Of a DNA stretch of 64,000 nt, positions 25,885-35,739 are shown one piece after another. Made by a program: the position numbers and the translations under genes. Each line of letters begins with the position of its first letter. Position 1 is the first letter of the stretch. The notes beneath the pieces are model-generated. The model was not told where the DNA came from, searched no databases, and saw only the letters and a list, made by a program, of their open reading frames with translations. The DNA lies in assembly GCA_963720695.1 (NCBI GenBank), contig CAVRGG010000007.1, positions 248,001 through 312,000 on the forward strand, given 5' to 3'. The DNA is from UBA668 sp963720695. GTDB taxonomy: Bacteria > Actinomycetota > Acidimicrobiia > Acidimicrobiales > Ilumatobacteraceae.

Positions 25885-26682
25885 TCAGTTGCGGTTGACA
25901 CGCCCGGCGAGCGACCGGAAGGCGAGCGTGAACGAGATCGCGCCCATGCCCAGAATGGCCAACAGGGCCTTGCCGATCAGGTCCCACTCCCAGCCGGTTT
26001 GCAGGATCGCCCGCATCCCCTCCAGCAGATAGGTCGTGGGGTTCAGCTTGGTCGCCGTCGCCAGCCAGCCGGTCATCGCTTCCTGTGGCAGATAGGCGGT
26101 GGTCAGGAACGCGAAGGGGAAGAACAGCAAGAACGCGTTGTTCACCGCCGTGGGGTTGCCGGTGCGAAGGGCGATGGCGTACGGAAACCCGGTGAACGCC
26201 AACCCCCAGAAACCGGCCATCAACACGAAGGCGAGGATCCCGAGCACCCCGGTGGCGACATGGATGCCCAGCACCAGCCCGAGCAGCACGACCGGAAGCG
26301 CGAGTGCCACGATGAGCACGAAGTCGGCGGTCATCAGGCCGAGCAGCAGGGTGCCGCGTCGAACCGGGGTGAGCAGCAGACGGTCGAGGTAGCCGTCCTG
26401 GATGTCGACCACGAGTGCGTTCGCCCTGCTGACACCCGTCACGGCGAAGACGACCGCGACGGGCAGTTGGAACGCCTTGTAGTCGAACCCCGGCGGGAAG
26501 TTGCCCTCGACGAACTTCTGCAGCGCGCCGACGTTGACGACGAAGAAGAAGATCGGGATCACGAGCGCCGGGCCGAACGCCTCCGGGTCGCGCCACGTGA
26601 GGCGCAGCGCTCGCAGGCTGACGGTGCGCAGGTCGGTCCAGAACCCCGCGCTGCGGGGGTGGACTCGCGTCGACTCGATCAC
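25885..26682 (-). CDS. ABC-2 type transporter permease
   Basis: A 265-residue integral membrane protein with six likely helices and the DrrB-like ABC-2 layout: an N-terminal cytoplasmic part (SLRALRLTWRDPEAFGPALV), a re-entrant/first helix region (IPIFFFVVNVGALQKF) and the block KLNPTTYLLEGMRAILQTGW before the last helix. It forms an efflux pump with the ATPase encoded just upstream (26679-27629); the genes overlap by 4 bases. The substrate is unknown; daunorubicin-resistance-type pumps export drugs, lipids or polymers. Confidence 0.88.
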   Translation of the reverse strand: MIESTRVHPRSAGFWTDLRTVSLRALRLTWRDPEAFGPALVIPIFFFVVNVGALQKFVEGNFPPGFDYKAFQLPVAVVFAVTGVSRANALVVDIQDGYLDRLLLTPVRRGTLLLGLMTADFVLIVALALPVVLLGLVLGIHVATGVLGILAFVLMAGFWGLAFTGFPYAIALRTGNPTAVNNAFLLFFPFAFLTTAYLPQEAMTGWLATATKLNPTTYLLEGMRAILQTGWEWDLIGKALLAILGMGAISFTLAFRSLAGRVNRN

Positions 26683-27629
26683 AGTGCGTCCTCCTGGAGG
26701 CGGCCGCCGGTGATGTGCAGGAACACGTCGTCGAGGGTCGGCGTGCGAAGGGTGAGTCCCTCGACATGAAGGTCTGCCTCGGCGATCGCCACGGCGACGG
26801 GGCTGATGGCCGCGGCGCCGTTCTCGACGGACATCACGACCTCGTCGCCGGAGATCTCGGCCCGTTCCACCTGCTGCAGGGAGGCGACGGCGGCCATCAC
26901 GTCGGGCGCCGTGCCGCGGGCGACCTTGGCGACGATCACGTCACTACCGATCGAGCGCTTGAGGTCCGTCGGCGTGCCCTCGGCGACCAGGGTGCCGCGG
27001 GCGATGATGCCGACCCGTCCGGCCAACGCATCGGCCTCCTCGAGGTACTGGGTGGTGAGAAAGATGGTCATCCCCAACTCCTCGTTCAGGTAGCGCACCT
27101 CGGCCCACACGGCGGCCCGGCTCGTGGGGTCGAGTCCGGTCGTCGGCTCGTCGAGGAACAGGACCTCGGGTTGGTGGACCAGTGCGGCAGCGAGATCGAG
27201 CCGACGCTTCATCCCGCCCGAATACGTGTTGATCCGTCGATCGATGGCGTGGCCGATGTCCACGAGTCGCAGCAGATCGTCGACTCGTCGACGGCGTTCG
27301 TCGGCCGGCAGCCCGTACAGCCGACCCTGCAGGTCGAGCAGCTCGCGTCCGGTCTGCTTCGGGTCGAGCGCGGCATCCTGGAGCGCGACGCCGATGCGCA
27401 GCCGCACGTGCTCGGGATCCGTCGCGACGTCGAAGCCGGCGACGCGGGCGCTCCCACCGGTCGGCGCCAGCAGCGTGGTCAGCATCCGCACCATCGTGCT
27501 CTTGCCCGCCCCGTTCGGCCCGAGGAACCCGTAGATCTCGCCGGATTCGACGGTGAGGTCGACTCCGGCGACGGCTTCGGTCTCTCCGAATCGGCGCGCC
27601 AGGGCGCGTGCCTCGATGGCTGCTGTCAT
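26679..27629 (-). CDS. ABC transporter ATP-binding protein (DrrA-like)
   Basis: A 316-residue ATPase: Walker A GPNGAGKSTMV (about residues 38-48), signature YSGGMKRRLDLA, Walker B EVLFLDEPTTGLD and the switch histidine region replaced by TTQYLEEAD, as is normal in DrrA-like proteins. A C-terminal extension (about 220-316) matches the DrrA accessory domain and ends in TLDDVFLHITGGRL, a motif of daunorubicin-type ATPases. It is the first gene of a two-gene exporter operon. TAAGGT (plus strand 27637-27642) lies 7 bases before the ATG. Confidence 0.9.
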   Translation of the reverse strand: MTAAIEARALARRFGETEAVAGVDLTVESGEIYGFLGPNGAGKSTMVRMLTTLLAPTGGSARVAGFDVATDPEHVRLRIGVALQDAALDPKQTGRELLDLQGRLYGLPADERRRRVDDLLRLVDIGHAIDRRINTYSGGMKRRLDLAAALVHQPEVLFLDEPTTGLDPTSRAAVWAEVRYLNEELGMTIFLTTQYLEEADALAGRVGIIARGTLVAEGTPTDLKRSIGSDVIVAKVARGTAPDVMAAVASLQQVERAEISGDEVVMSVENGAAAISPVAVAIAEADLHVEGLTLRTPTLDDVFLHITGGRLQEDAL

Positions 27630-27652
27630 TCGGCCGACCTTACCGTGAGGGG

Positions 27653-28555
27653 TCAGTGCCGACCGCGGAGCTGCGCTTCGATTCGGGCCACCCGGGTGCG
27701 CGCGGGTGGATGCGTCATCGCCAGCCGATCACGCCACGAGGTCGGGCGCTCGCTGCCGAACTCGGTGAGCGCGCGTCGCAGGGCGAGGGCCAGGGGTCGC
27801 CCGAATCCCATGTCGACCGCCCGTTGATCGGCCTGGAACTCGGCGTTCCTCCCGACCGAGTTCGCCATCATGTTGCTGAGGAGCAGGCCGCTGAGGAACA
27901 CCCAGGAGACCGCCGTGAGCAGAGCGGCCACGAGCCGTCCCAGCGCGGTCATGCTCGACGAGTGCTGGACGAAGCTCGTGGTGGCTGCCGATGCCACGTT
28001 CTGCAGGAAGAACCCGATCCGGGCCAGCACCAGGACGGGGATCGACAACCACTGTCCGACGGCGAGCGCCACGGTGTGCAGCCCCAGGTGGTGGCTGAGC
28101 TCGTGGGCGAGGACGCCGCTGAGCTCGTCGCGAGGCAGTGCTTCGAGCGCATACGACGTCACCACCACGAGGTGACCCCCGCACGCGAACGCGTTGAGGT
28201 CGTTCGAGGGGAGCACGGCGAGCACGTATCGATGCCCCGGGAGGTCGTTGAACTGCAGCACTGGCCGCCATGCCGGGGCGAGCGTCGACTCCTCGTACCT
28301 CGTCGGCCGTCGGGCGCCGAGCAGCGGCGCGAGCACGTAGAGCTGCACCGGTCGCAGGAACAGCAGGACGGACAGGGCGAGGTAGCCCCCGGCGAACCAG
28401 AGGTACGAGACATCCCAGAACAGGTGGATCGGCCACCAGAACACCGCCGTGGCGAGCAACCAGACGGGCACCACCGCCAGGACGGGCGCGATCGCGGCAA
28501 TGGCGGAGGAATCCACGTTCCGTCGGGTGCCGCGCTGCCGTCTCCAAGTGTCCAC
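27653..28555 (-). CDS. M48 family membrane metalloprotease
   Basis: A 300-residue protein with two N-terminal membrane helices (about 20-40 and 48-70), the zinc motif LAHELSHHLGLHTV (HELSH near residues 153-157), two central helices, and the third metal-ligand region NAEFQADQRAVDMGFG (E in EFQAD). This is the HtpX/Ste24-like M48 layout; such proteases degrade membrane or misfolded proteins at the cytoplasmic face. The start is a GTG, with TATCGT (plus strand 28564-28569) 8 bases upstream. It is divergent from the HD-GYP gene, with 122 bases between the starts. Confidence 0.85.
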   Translation of the reverse strand: MDTWRRQRGTRRNVDSSAIAAIAPVLAVVPVWLLATAVFWWPIHLFWDVSYLWFAGGYLALSVLLFLRPVQLYVLAPLLGARRPTRYEESTLAPAWRPVLQFNDLPGHRYVLAVLPSNDLNAFACGGHLVVVTSYALEALPRDELSGVLAHELSHHLGLHTVALAVGQWLSIPVLVLARIGFFLQNVASAATTSFVQHSSSMTALGRLVAALLTAVSWVFLSGLLLSNMMANSVGRNAEFQADQRAVDMGFGRPLALALRRALTEFGSERPTSWRDRLAMTHPPARTRVARIEAQLRGRH

Positions 28556-28677
28556 TCAGGACCACGATACGAGGGCAGATCCAGGCCTTGGACGAGATTG
28601 CGCTATCCCTGGAGCAGAAACCGCCGATAACTAGCCTGCACGAACTGTGCGACAGTCGAATCGAGAGAGGTGAACGA

Positions 28678-30426
28678 GTGGCGTCGACCACGCCAGTGAC
28701 GCACGGCCCGGGCGGTGAGCCCTCCGTCGACGAGTTGCTGGAACAGGCGCGCCTGGTCGAGGACACCGATCTGGGTCGAGCCCGCTCGCTGGTCCAGCAG
28801 GCGCGAGTCCTGGCTCGCGCCAACCTCAACCCGTTCGGCGAGGCGGAGGCCCTGTACCGGCTGGCCGAGCTGTCGTATGCGTCCGGCCTCAACAACGAGG
28901 CCTTCGCCGTGGCGCTCGAGTCGCGGGACCTCGCGCACGAGTGTGGCGCGGTCAACTCCGAGGTCTCCGCGCTCAACCTCATCGCCGCCGTGCAATACCA
29001 CGCCGCGAACTTCTCCGAGGCGCTCGCCTCCGCGCTGGCGGCCCTGGAGCTCTATCGGACCACGGGGCAGCGCTCCAGCGAGGGCCTGCTGCTGAACTCC
29101 CTCGCAGTGATCCAGCACAGCCTGCGCGACACCGACAAGGCGATCGTCACCTACGAGGCCGCGCTGATGGCCAACAAGGGCGAGAACCGGCCCGACCTCG
29201 ACGCGATCACGCTCGCCAACATGGCCAAGGTCCGTGCCGACCGCAAGGAGGATCTGCTCGCGGTGAGCCTTGGCGAGTCCGCGCTCGGCCTCGCCAAGGA
29301 GCATGCACCCGAGTTCGTTCCCGAGATCCTCGCTCGTCTCGCCATGGCGTACGTGTCGCTCGCGGCGCTCGACCGGGCCGCCGCCGCGCTCGACGAAGCC
29401 GACGGCGTGTTGCGCGACCGCACCAATCGTCGCGTCGCGCTCTCACCGGGCAGTGTCGTCACCGTCCGTATCGCTCGCGGTGAGTTGTACGTCGCCCAGC
29501 ACCTCAGGGACCACGCCCTGCGTGAGTGGGGTGACGCACTCGACCTCGCCAGCCAGGCGAACATGACCGAGCTGTCGCTCTCGCTGCGCGAAAAGCTCGC
29601 CAATCTCAACCGCGAGATGGGTCGCTTCGAGCAGGCGCTCATCCACCAGGAGGCCCGCTACGCGTTGAACGAGGAGATGTTCAACCGCGGGACGGACCTG
29701 CGCATCAAGACCCTGCAGATCCAACACGACACCGAGGCGGCGCGTCAGCAGTCGGAGATCCTGCGCCTGCGGACGACCGAGCTGGAGACGATGGTGCAGA
29801 TGCGCACCGACCGCCTCGAACACTTCCAGGTGAAGGCGCTCCAACAGGTCGCCGTCATGGCCGAGTTCTACAACAGTGACACGGGCGAGCATCCAGGTCG
29901 CGTGGGGGATCTCGCCGCTGAGATCGCGGAGGAGCTCGGCGAGGACGCCGAGTTCGTTCGCCGGCTCCCGCTCGCGGCGCGCATGCACGACATCGGCAAG
30001 GTCGGCATCCCGGATTCGATCCTGCTCAAGCCCGGACCGCTCACGGCGAACGAGTTCGAACTGGTGAAGACCCACGCCACGCTCGGGCACGACATCCTCA
30101 GCGGCAGCGAGTCGCCGCTCATCGAACTGGCCGCCGAGATCGCCCACACGCATCACGAACGGTGGGACGGCAGCGGCTACCCCCGCGGCCTGAGTGGCCC
30201 GTACATCCCGTTGTCGGGCCGCATCGTCACCGTCGCCGACGTCTTCGATGCTCTCATCAGCGAGCGGGTGTACAAGCTGGCGTGGGCGACGCTCGACGCG
30301 GTCAACTACGTCGTCGCCGGCCGTGGCACGCAGTTCGAGCCACGCGTGGTCGACGCGTTCATCCGTGTGATGGTGCGCCGCGACCCTTCGCTGGAGTCGG
30401 GGATCGACCGGTCAGCGCTCGAGTGA
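28678..30426 (+). CDS. HD-GYP domain protein with N-terminal TPR repeats
   Basis: A 582-residue cytoplasmic protein. Residues about 15-370 are helical tetratricopeptide-like repeats (for example NEAFAVALESRDLAHECGAV and EALASALAALELYRTTGQRS), followed by a coiled-coil linker (QQSEILRLRTTELETMVQM), then an HD-GYP phosphodiesterase domain: MHDIGKVGIPD (H437-D438), HHERWDGSGYPRGL (GYP at 500-502), GRIVTVADVFDAL. HD-GYP enzymes degrade cyclic di-GMP; the TPR part probably senses a partner. I chose GTG 28678 because AGAGG (28666-28670) stands 7 bases before it; the open frame extends upstream over the protease gene without homology. The stop lies 68 bases inside the convergent TetR gene. Confidence 0.87.
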   Translation: MASTTPVTHGPGGEPSVDELLEQARLVEDTDLGRARSLVQQARVLARANLNPFGEAEALYRLAELSYASGLNNEAFAVALESRDLAHECGAVNSEVSALNLIAAVQYHAANFSEALASALAALELYRTTGQRSSEGLLLNSLAVIQHSLRDTDKAIVTYEAALMANKGENRPDLDAITLANMAKVRADRKEDLLAVSLGESALGLAKEHAPEFVPEILARLAMAYVSLAALDRAAAALDEADGVLRDRTNRRVALSPGSVVTVRIARGELYVAQHLRDHALREWGDALDLASQANMTELSLSLREKLANLNREMGRFEQALIHQEARYALNEEMFNRGTDLRIKTLQIQHDTEAARQQSEILRLRTTELETMVQMRTDRLEHFQVKALQQVAVMAEFYNSDTGEHPGRVGDLAAEIAEELGEDAEFVRRLPLAARMHDIGKVGIPDSILLKPGPLTANEFELVKTHATLGHDILSGSESPLIELAAEIAHTHHERWDGSGYPRGLSGPYIPLSGRIVTVADVFDALISERVYKLAWATLDAVNYVVAGRGTQFEPRVVDAFIRVMVRRDPSLESGIDRSALE

Positions 30427-30997
30427 CCCAGTCACCCACCAGGTGGGCGAGGTCATCGATGGGCATGTCGAGTCGGGCCATGCGGTGAGCGTGGCTGAAC
30501 GATGACACCGCACCCATGACGCCGACCGCGAAGAAGGCGGGATCACCATCGTCGACCAAGCCCGCGGCCTGGGCTTCCTCGACGAGGCGACGCACGTCGG
30601 ACGCGTACACGTCGCTGCCCTCCTTCATCACCTCGGCCATCGAATCATCCGTCCGTTCCACGTCGAGCAGCGCGAAGTACGGCTGGTGCTCGGCCATGAA
30701 CCGCACGCTGGCCTCGGCACCTTGCCGGATGCGCCAGACCGGGTCGTCGTCGGCGTTCATGGCGGCCGCCTGCGCTCTGCGCAGCGCTTGGCGCATGGTG
30801 CGCACCAACTCGGCGAACAACGACTCCTTGGTGGGGAAGTACCAGTAGAACAGGCCCTTGGCGACACCAGCGGCGGCGCAGATGTCGGAGATGCGGGTTG
30901 CCCCGTAGCCCCGCTCCGTGAACAGCTGCTCGGCCGCCTGCAACAGTTGCTGCTTGCGTTCGTTGCCCTGTTCGGTGTGCCGCCGCGGATCGACCAC
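30359..30997 (-). CDS. TetR family transcriptional regulator
   Basis: A 212-residue regulator: the N-terminal helix-turn-helix is LLQAAEQLFTERGYGATRIS, then DICAAAGVAKGLFYWYFPTKESLF (residues about 18-60), highly typical of TetR. The C-terminal ligand domain has no recognisable ligand signature. The GTG start at 30997 places the HTH at its normal distance from the N terminus. Its last 68 bases overlap the end of the HD-GYP gene on the other strand, an unusually long convergent overlap. The nearby ferredoxin is divergent from it and could be a target; this is inference. Confidence 0.88.
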   Translation of the reverse strand: MVDPRRHTEQGNERKQQLLQAAEQLFTERGYGATRISDICAAAGVAKGLFYWYFPTKESLFAELVRTMRQALRRAQAAAMNADDDPVWRIRQGAEASVRFMAEHQPYFALLDVERTDDSMAEVMKEGSDVYASDVRRLVEEAQAAGLVDDGDPAFFAVGVMGAVSSFSHAHRMARLDMPIDDLAHLVGDWVTRALTGRSPTPAKGRGAPSHG

Positions 30998-31066
30998 GGG
31001 TCCAGTCGATCAGACCTTGACCGCCGGGTCAATCCGGGCACTGCGGCGGCCTCTACACTCGCCCGC

Positions 31067-31378
31067 ATGGCGGCCTCCCGCGACGATCGCATCGCCCAAC
31101 GAACCCGCAACGAGAAGTGGAAGAACCCGCCGCTGCGCATCGAGATGCTGGAGTGCATCAACTGCGACGCGTGCCTCCGCCACTGTCCACCTCAGTTCGG
31201 TGCGATCTTCAATCATGGTCCCGACGTGGTGATCATCCCGGAGCTCTGCAGTGGCTGCGACAAGTGCCTGCCGGCGTGCCCGGTGAACTGCATCTACCCG
31301 TTCGAGGACTGGCAGGCGGCAGGATCGCCGCCCGAATGGTGGGACGAGGCCGGCGGGCCCGACGACCCCTACTCGTGA
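31067..31378 (+). CDS. 2[4Fe-4S] ferredoxin-like protein
   Basis: A 103-residue protein with two cysteine motifs: CINCDACLRHCPPQF (about residues 27-41) and CSGCDKCLPACPVNC (57-71), each binding one 4Fe-4S cluster. A basic N-terminal extension (RDDRIAQRTRNEKWKNPP) and an acidic tail (EDW...GGPDDPYS) surround the ferredoxin core. Such proteins pass electrons between oxidoreductases; the fused 2-oxoacid:ferredoxin oxidoreductase at 21961-25348 is a possible partner. TACACT (31054-31059) 7 bases before the ATG suggests a leaderless transcript. Confidence 0.88.
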   Translation: MAASRDDRIAQRTRNEKWKNPPLRIEMLECINCDACLRHCPPQFGAIFNHGPDVVIIPELCSGCDKCLPACPVNCIYPFEDWQAAGSPPEWWDEAGGPDDPYS

Positions 31379-31403
31379 CCTGGCTCCTGACATACTGCAC
31401 GCC

Positions 31404-32165
31404 ATGACTGCTCACTTCCCCGGGGCCGAGCCCTGGTCGCACGTCGGCGAGGGATCGCACGGCGCGCTCGTCATCCACGGCCTCACCAGCACGCCGATGA
31501 GCATGCGCGGCATCGCCGATGCGCTCGCTGCCGCCGGCTTCCACGTCGAGCTGCCGCTGCTGCCCGGCCACGGCACCGTCGCCGAGGATCTCGTCACCAC
31601 CGGCTGGGCCGACTGGGTCGCGGCTGTCGAGCAGTCGTACCAGGCATTGGCTGCACGATGCGACAAGGTCGTGGTCGCCGGGCTCAGCCTCGGTGGCGCG
31701 CTCACGCTGCGGATGGGCGCCGACCACCCAGAGATCGCCGGCCTCGTCTGTGTGAATCCTGCGGCGCAGCCACAGAGCTCCGACGTCGTCGACTTCCTGA
31801 AGGCGCTGATCGCCGATGGCAACGAACTGATGCCCGGCATCGGCAGCGACATCGCCGACCCGGACGCCAAGGAGATCACGTACGACGTCACCTCGCTCTC
31901 GGCCACCCTGTCGATCGTGGTCGACGGTCTCGGCCCGCTCGGTGAGGCGTATCCGTCGATGAAGATGCCCCTGTTGCTCATGAGCTCCCCGCAGGATCAC
32001 GTCGTCGAACCGGCGCAGGGTGACTATCTCGCGGAGCACTACGGCGGCCCGCTCGAGCGTGTGATCCTGGAGCGCAGCTACCACGTCGCGACGCAGGACT
32101 ACGACAAGCAACTCATCAACGACGCCACCGTGGCCTTCGCGCAGCGCGTCACCGCCGGATCGTGA
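31404..32165 (+). CDS. Alpha/beta hydrolase (carboxylesterase/monoacylglycerol-lipase-like)
   Basis: A 253-residue serine hydrolase close to bacterial Est30-type carboxylesterases: GALVIHGLTSTPMSM (oxyanion, 19-33), VVVAGLSLGGALTL (nucleophile Ser near residue 93), SSPQDHVV (acid) and ILERSYHVATQDYDK (catalytic His). There is no signal peptide. CATACT (31391-31396) 7 bases before the ATG may be a -10 box. The stop overlaps the lgt GTG by 4 bases (GTGA), so esterase, lgt and the enoyl-CoA hydratase form one operon, a combination centred on lipids. Confidence 0.87.
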   Translation: MTAHFPGAEPWSHVGEGSHGALVIHGLTSTPMSMRGIADALAAAGFHVELPLLPGHGTVAEDLVTTGWADWVAAVEQSYQALAARCDKVVVAGLSLGGALTLRMGADHPEIAGLVCVNPAAQPQSSDVVDFLKALIADGNELMPGIGSDIADPDAKEITYDVTSLSATLSIVVDGLGPLGEAYPSMKMPLLLMSSPQDHVVEPAQGDYLAEHYGGPLERVILERSYHVATQDYDKQLINDATVAFAQRVTAGS

Positions 32166-33019
32166 GCTTCCTCGCCAGCATCCCGAGCCCGTCCAACGGG
32201 GTCTTCGACATCGGACCGCTCTCGATTCACGCGTACGGGTTGATGATCGCCCTCGGCGTGGTCGCCGCGGTCTGGCTCGCCGGCCGTCGCCTCGAGGCGT
32301 CGGGTGCGGGCAGCCGTGACGACTTCACGTCCGTCGCGATGTGGGGAGTGGCCGGCGGCGTCGTCGGCGCTCGCCTGTACTACATCGTCACCGACAAGAG
32401 CCAGCCGTGGAAAGAGCCGAGCCGCTGGATCCGCATCTGGGAGGGCGGCCTCGGCATCCCGGGCGGGCTGCTGTTGGGCACACTGGTGGCGATCTGGGCG
32501 ATGAAGCGCCGCAACCTCTCGGTGCCGATGACCCTCACCGCTGCGGCGCCGGCGATCCCGCTCGCGCAGGCGATCGGGCGTCTGGGCAACTGGTGGAACC
32601 AGGAGCTGTTCGGTCGTCCGACCACGTTGCCGTGGGGCCTCCAGATCGACGATGCGCACCTGCCTCCGGGCTATGCGTCGGGCACGCTGTTCCACCCGAC
32701 GTTCCTGTACGAGTGCCTGTGGAACCTCGCCCTGTGCGTCGTGCTGTTGGTGATCGACAAGCGGATCAGGCTGCGTCCGGGCCGACTGATGGCGGTGTAC
32801 GTCGCCGGCTACGCAGCCGGTCGATTCTGGATCGAGAGCCTGCGGATCGACCCGGCCAACAGCGGCGGTGGGTGGCGCCTCAACCAGTGGACGGCCCTGG
32901 TCGCGTTCGTGTTGGCGGTCGGCTATCTGCTCATCGACGCCCGCCGGCATCGCAACGACGTGCCGATGCTCGACCCCGAGATCGAGGATGTCGAGGACTA
33001 CGTTCCAGGAGATGACTGA
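32162..33019 (+). CDS. lgt: Prolipoprotein diacylglyceryl transferase
   Basis: A 285-residue membrane enzyme with the Lgt layout of about seven helices. The signature AIGRLGNWWNQELFGRPT (about 137-154) contains the Arg, Asn and Glu that bind phosphatidylglycerol and the lipobox cysteine, and IHAYGLMIALGVVAAVWLAG near the N terminus is the conserved first block. It transfers diacylglycerol to the lipobox Cys of prelipoproteins at the outer face of the membrane, the first step of lipoprotein maturation. Clients in this window would include the binding protein at 36827. GTG start, coupled to the esterase; 8-base overlap with the next gene. Confidence 0.93.
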   Translation: MSFLASIPSPSNGVFDIGPLSIHAYGLMIALGVVAAVWLAGRRLEASGAGSRDDFTSVAMWGVAGGVVGARLYYIVTDKSQPWKEPSRWIRIWEGGLGIPGGLLLGTLVAIWAMKRRNLSVPMTLTAAAPAIPLAQAIGRLGNWWNQELFGRPTTLPWGLQIDDAHLPPGYASGTLFHPTFLYECLWNLALCVVLLVIDKRIRLRPGRLMAVYVAGYAAGRFWIESLRIDPANSGGGWRLNQWTALVAFVLAVGYLLIDARRHRNDVPMLDPEIEDVEDYVPGDD

Positions 33020-33808
33020 CGACGTCGTCCTCTTCGAGCTCCGCGACCCAGGGATCGCGGTGCTCACCCTCAACCGGCCGGAACGACTCAATGCGTGGAA
33101 CGGCGAGCTGGCCACCCGGTACTTCGAACTGCTCGACCGCTGCGCCGCCGATCCGGCGGTGAAGGTGATCGTCGTCACGGGAGCCGGTCGCGGCTTCTGC
33201 GCCGGTGCCGACATGGACACCCTGCAGGGGATCGGAGCGAGCGCCGGCTCGGGCGGCGCCGATGCAGCCGCGGGCGGCCGTCCGCAGTACTACACGACCC
33301 AGATTCCCAAGCCCGTCGTCGCCGCCGTCAACGGCGCGTGCGCCGGCATCGGCATGGTGCAGGCGCTCATGTGCGACGTGCGGTTCGCGGCTGCGGGGGC
33401 GAAGTTCACCACGGCGTTCTCGCGGCGGGGCCTGATCGCGGAGTACGGCATGTCGTGGGTGCTGCCCCGTCTGGTGGGAACCGCCCGCGCGCTCGACCTG
33501 CTCTACAGCGGCCGCGTCTTCCTCGCCGAGGAGGCCGCGCAGATGGGGTTGGTCAACGAGGTGGTCCCGCCTGAGCTGCTCATGGATCGCACGCTCGAGT
33601 TCGCTGCCGAGCTCGCGACCTACGCCTCCCCGACCTCGATGGCCGTGATGAAGCGGCAGGTCTACGGCGACTGGGATCGCGGCCTGATCGAGGCCACCGA
33701 CGACGCCATCGACCTGATGAAGGCATCGCTGCGCCGCGCGGACTTCAAGGAGGGCGTGGCCAGCTTCCTCCAGAAGCGGGTTCCCGACTTCCAGCCGGTG
33801 CAGCCGAA

Positions 33809-33812
<4 letters not shown>
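33012..33812 (+). CDS. Enoyl-CoA hydratase/isomerase family protein
   Basis: A 266-residue crotonase-fold protein: LTLNRPERLNAWNGEL (15-30), VIVVTGAGRGFCAGADM (53-69, first oxyanion strand), AAVNGACAGIGMVQALMCD (second oxyanion loop) and RGLIAEYGMSWVLPRLVG, which carries the conserved Glu. This fits enoyl-CoA hydratases of fatty acid oxidation; the exact chain length is unknown. The ATG overlaps the lgt stop by 8 bases; an AGGAG lies directly before it, tighter than usual. The last 4 bases overlap the end of galT on the other strand. Confidence 0.87.
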
Positions 33813-34657
<845 letters not shown>

Positions 34658-34658
34658 G

Positions 34659-35739
34659 TCAGTCGGGCAACCGGGCACCCGTAGCGGTGTCGAAGAGATG
34701 GAGCGCTCCCGTGTCGGGACGCAGGACGACATGATCACCGGCACGAGCGGAGCTGAGTCCCTCGGCGCGTGAGACCACCGTGACATCCGGATGCCCGTCG
34801 GGCGTGCAGTACAGGAAGCTGTCCGAGCCGAGCTCCTCGACGGTCCCGATCGTGGCGTGCATCCCGATGGAATCGGGGCTGATGTGCAGACCCTCGGGCC
34901 GCACCCCCACGGTGATCGACGTCGGTCGTCAGGCCGGATCGTTGCTCGGGAGTCAGCGGGATCTGCATCGACGAGAACTCGGCGCCCGCTTCGGTGACCG
35001 TGCAGGTGACCATGTTCATCGCAGGTGAGCCGATGAACCCGGCGACGAAGGTGTTGACCGGTGTCGTGAAGAGGTCGCGAGGGGCCGCGCACTGCTGCAG
35101 CACGCCGTCCTTCAGCACCGCGACTCTGTCGCCCATGGTCATCGCTTCGACCTGGTCGTGGGTGACGTACACCGTGGTGACGCCGAGGCGACGTTGCAAC
35201 GCGGCGATCTGCGTGCGGGTCTGGACGCGGAGCTTGGCGTCGAGGTTCGACAGCGGCTCGTCCATCAGGAACACCTTCGGGTTGCGCACGATCGCTCGCC
35301 CCATGGCCACGCGCTGGCGTTGCCCGCCCGAGAGCTTGGCCGGTTTCCGGTCGAGGTAGTCGGTGAGGTCGAGCAGGTCGGCCGCCTCGGCGACACGCTG
35401 CCTGATCTCCTCCTTGGGCATCTTCTTGATCTTGAGGTGGAAGCCGATGTTCTCGGCGACGGTCATGTGCGGGTAGAGCGCATAGCTCTGGAACACCATG
35501 GCGATGTCGCGCTCGCGGGGCGGCAACATCGTGACGTCGGTGTCGCCGATGAAGACGAAGCCATCGTCGATCGGTTCCAGCCCGGCGAGCATGCGCAGCG
35601 TCGTCGACTTGCCGCAACCGGACGGCCCGACGAGCACGAGGAACTCGCCATCGACGATCTCGAGGTCCAAGCGGTCCACGGCGGCATGCTGCATGCCGGG
35701 GTAGATGCGCGAGGCCTCGCGGAACGTGACGTTGGCCAT
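34659..35739 (-). CDS. ABC sugar transporter ATPase (MsmK/UgpC-type), frame broken by one extra base
   Basis: The first frame (from 35739) encodes Walker A GPSGCGKSTTLRMLAG (about 38-53), signature LSGGQRQRVAMGRA, Walker B VFLMDEPLSNLD and switch VTHDQVEAMTM. After RSGLTTD (about 34920) the frame slips; the next frame continues with the expected regulatory domain SITVGVRPEGLHI and ends at 34659 with HLFDTATGARLP. The span is 1081 bases; minus one gives 359 residues, as expected for MalK/UgpC/MsmK proteins. It would energise the two permeases of the divergent operon. The start overlaps the regulator stop by one base (TAATG). Apparent longer frames joining it to galT are artefacts. Confidence 0.87.
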
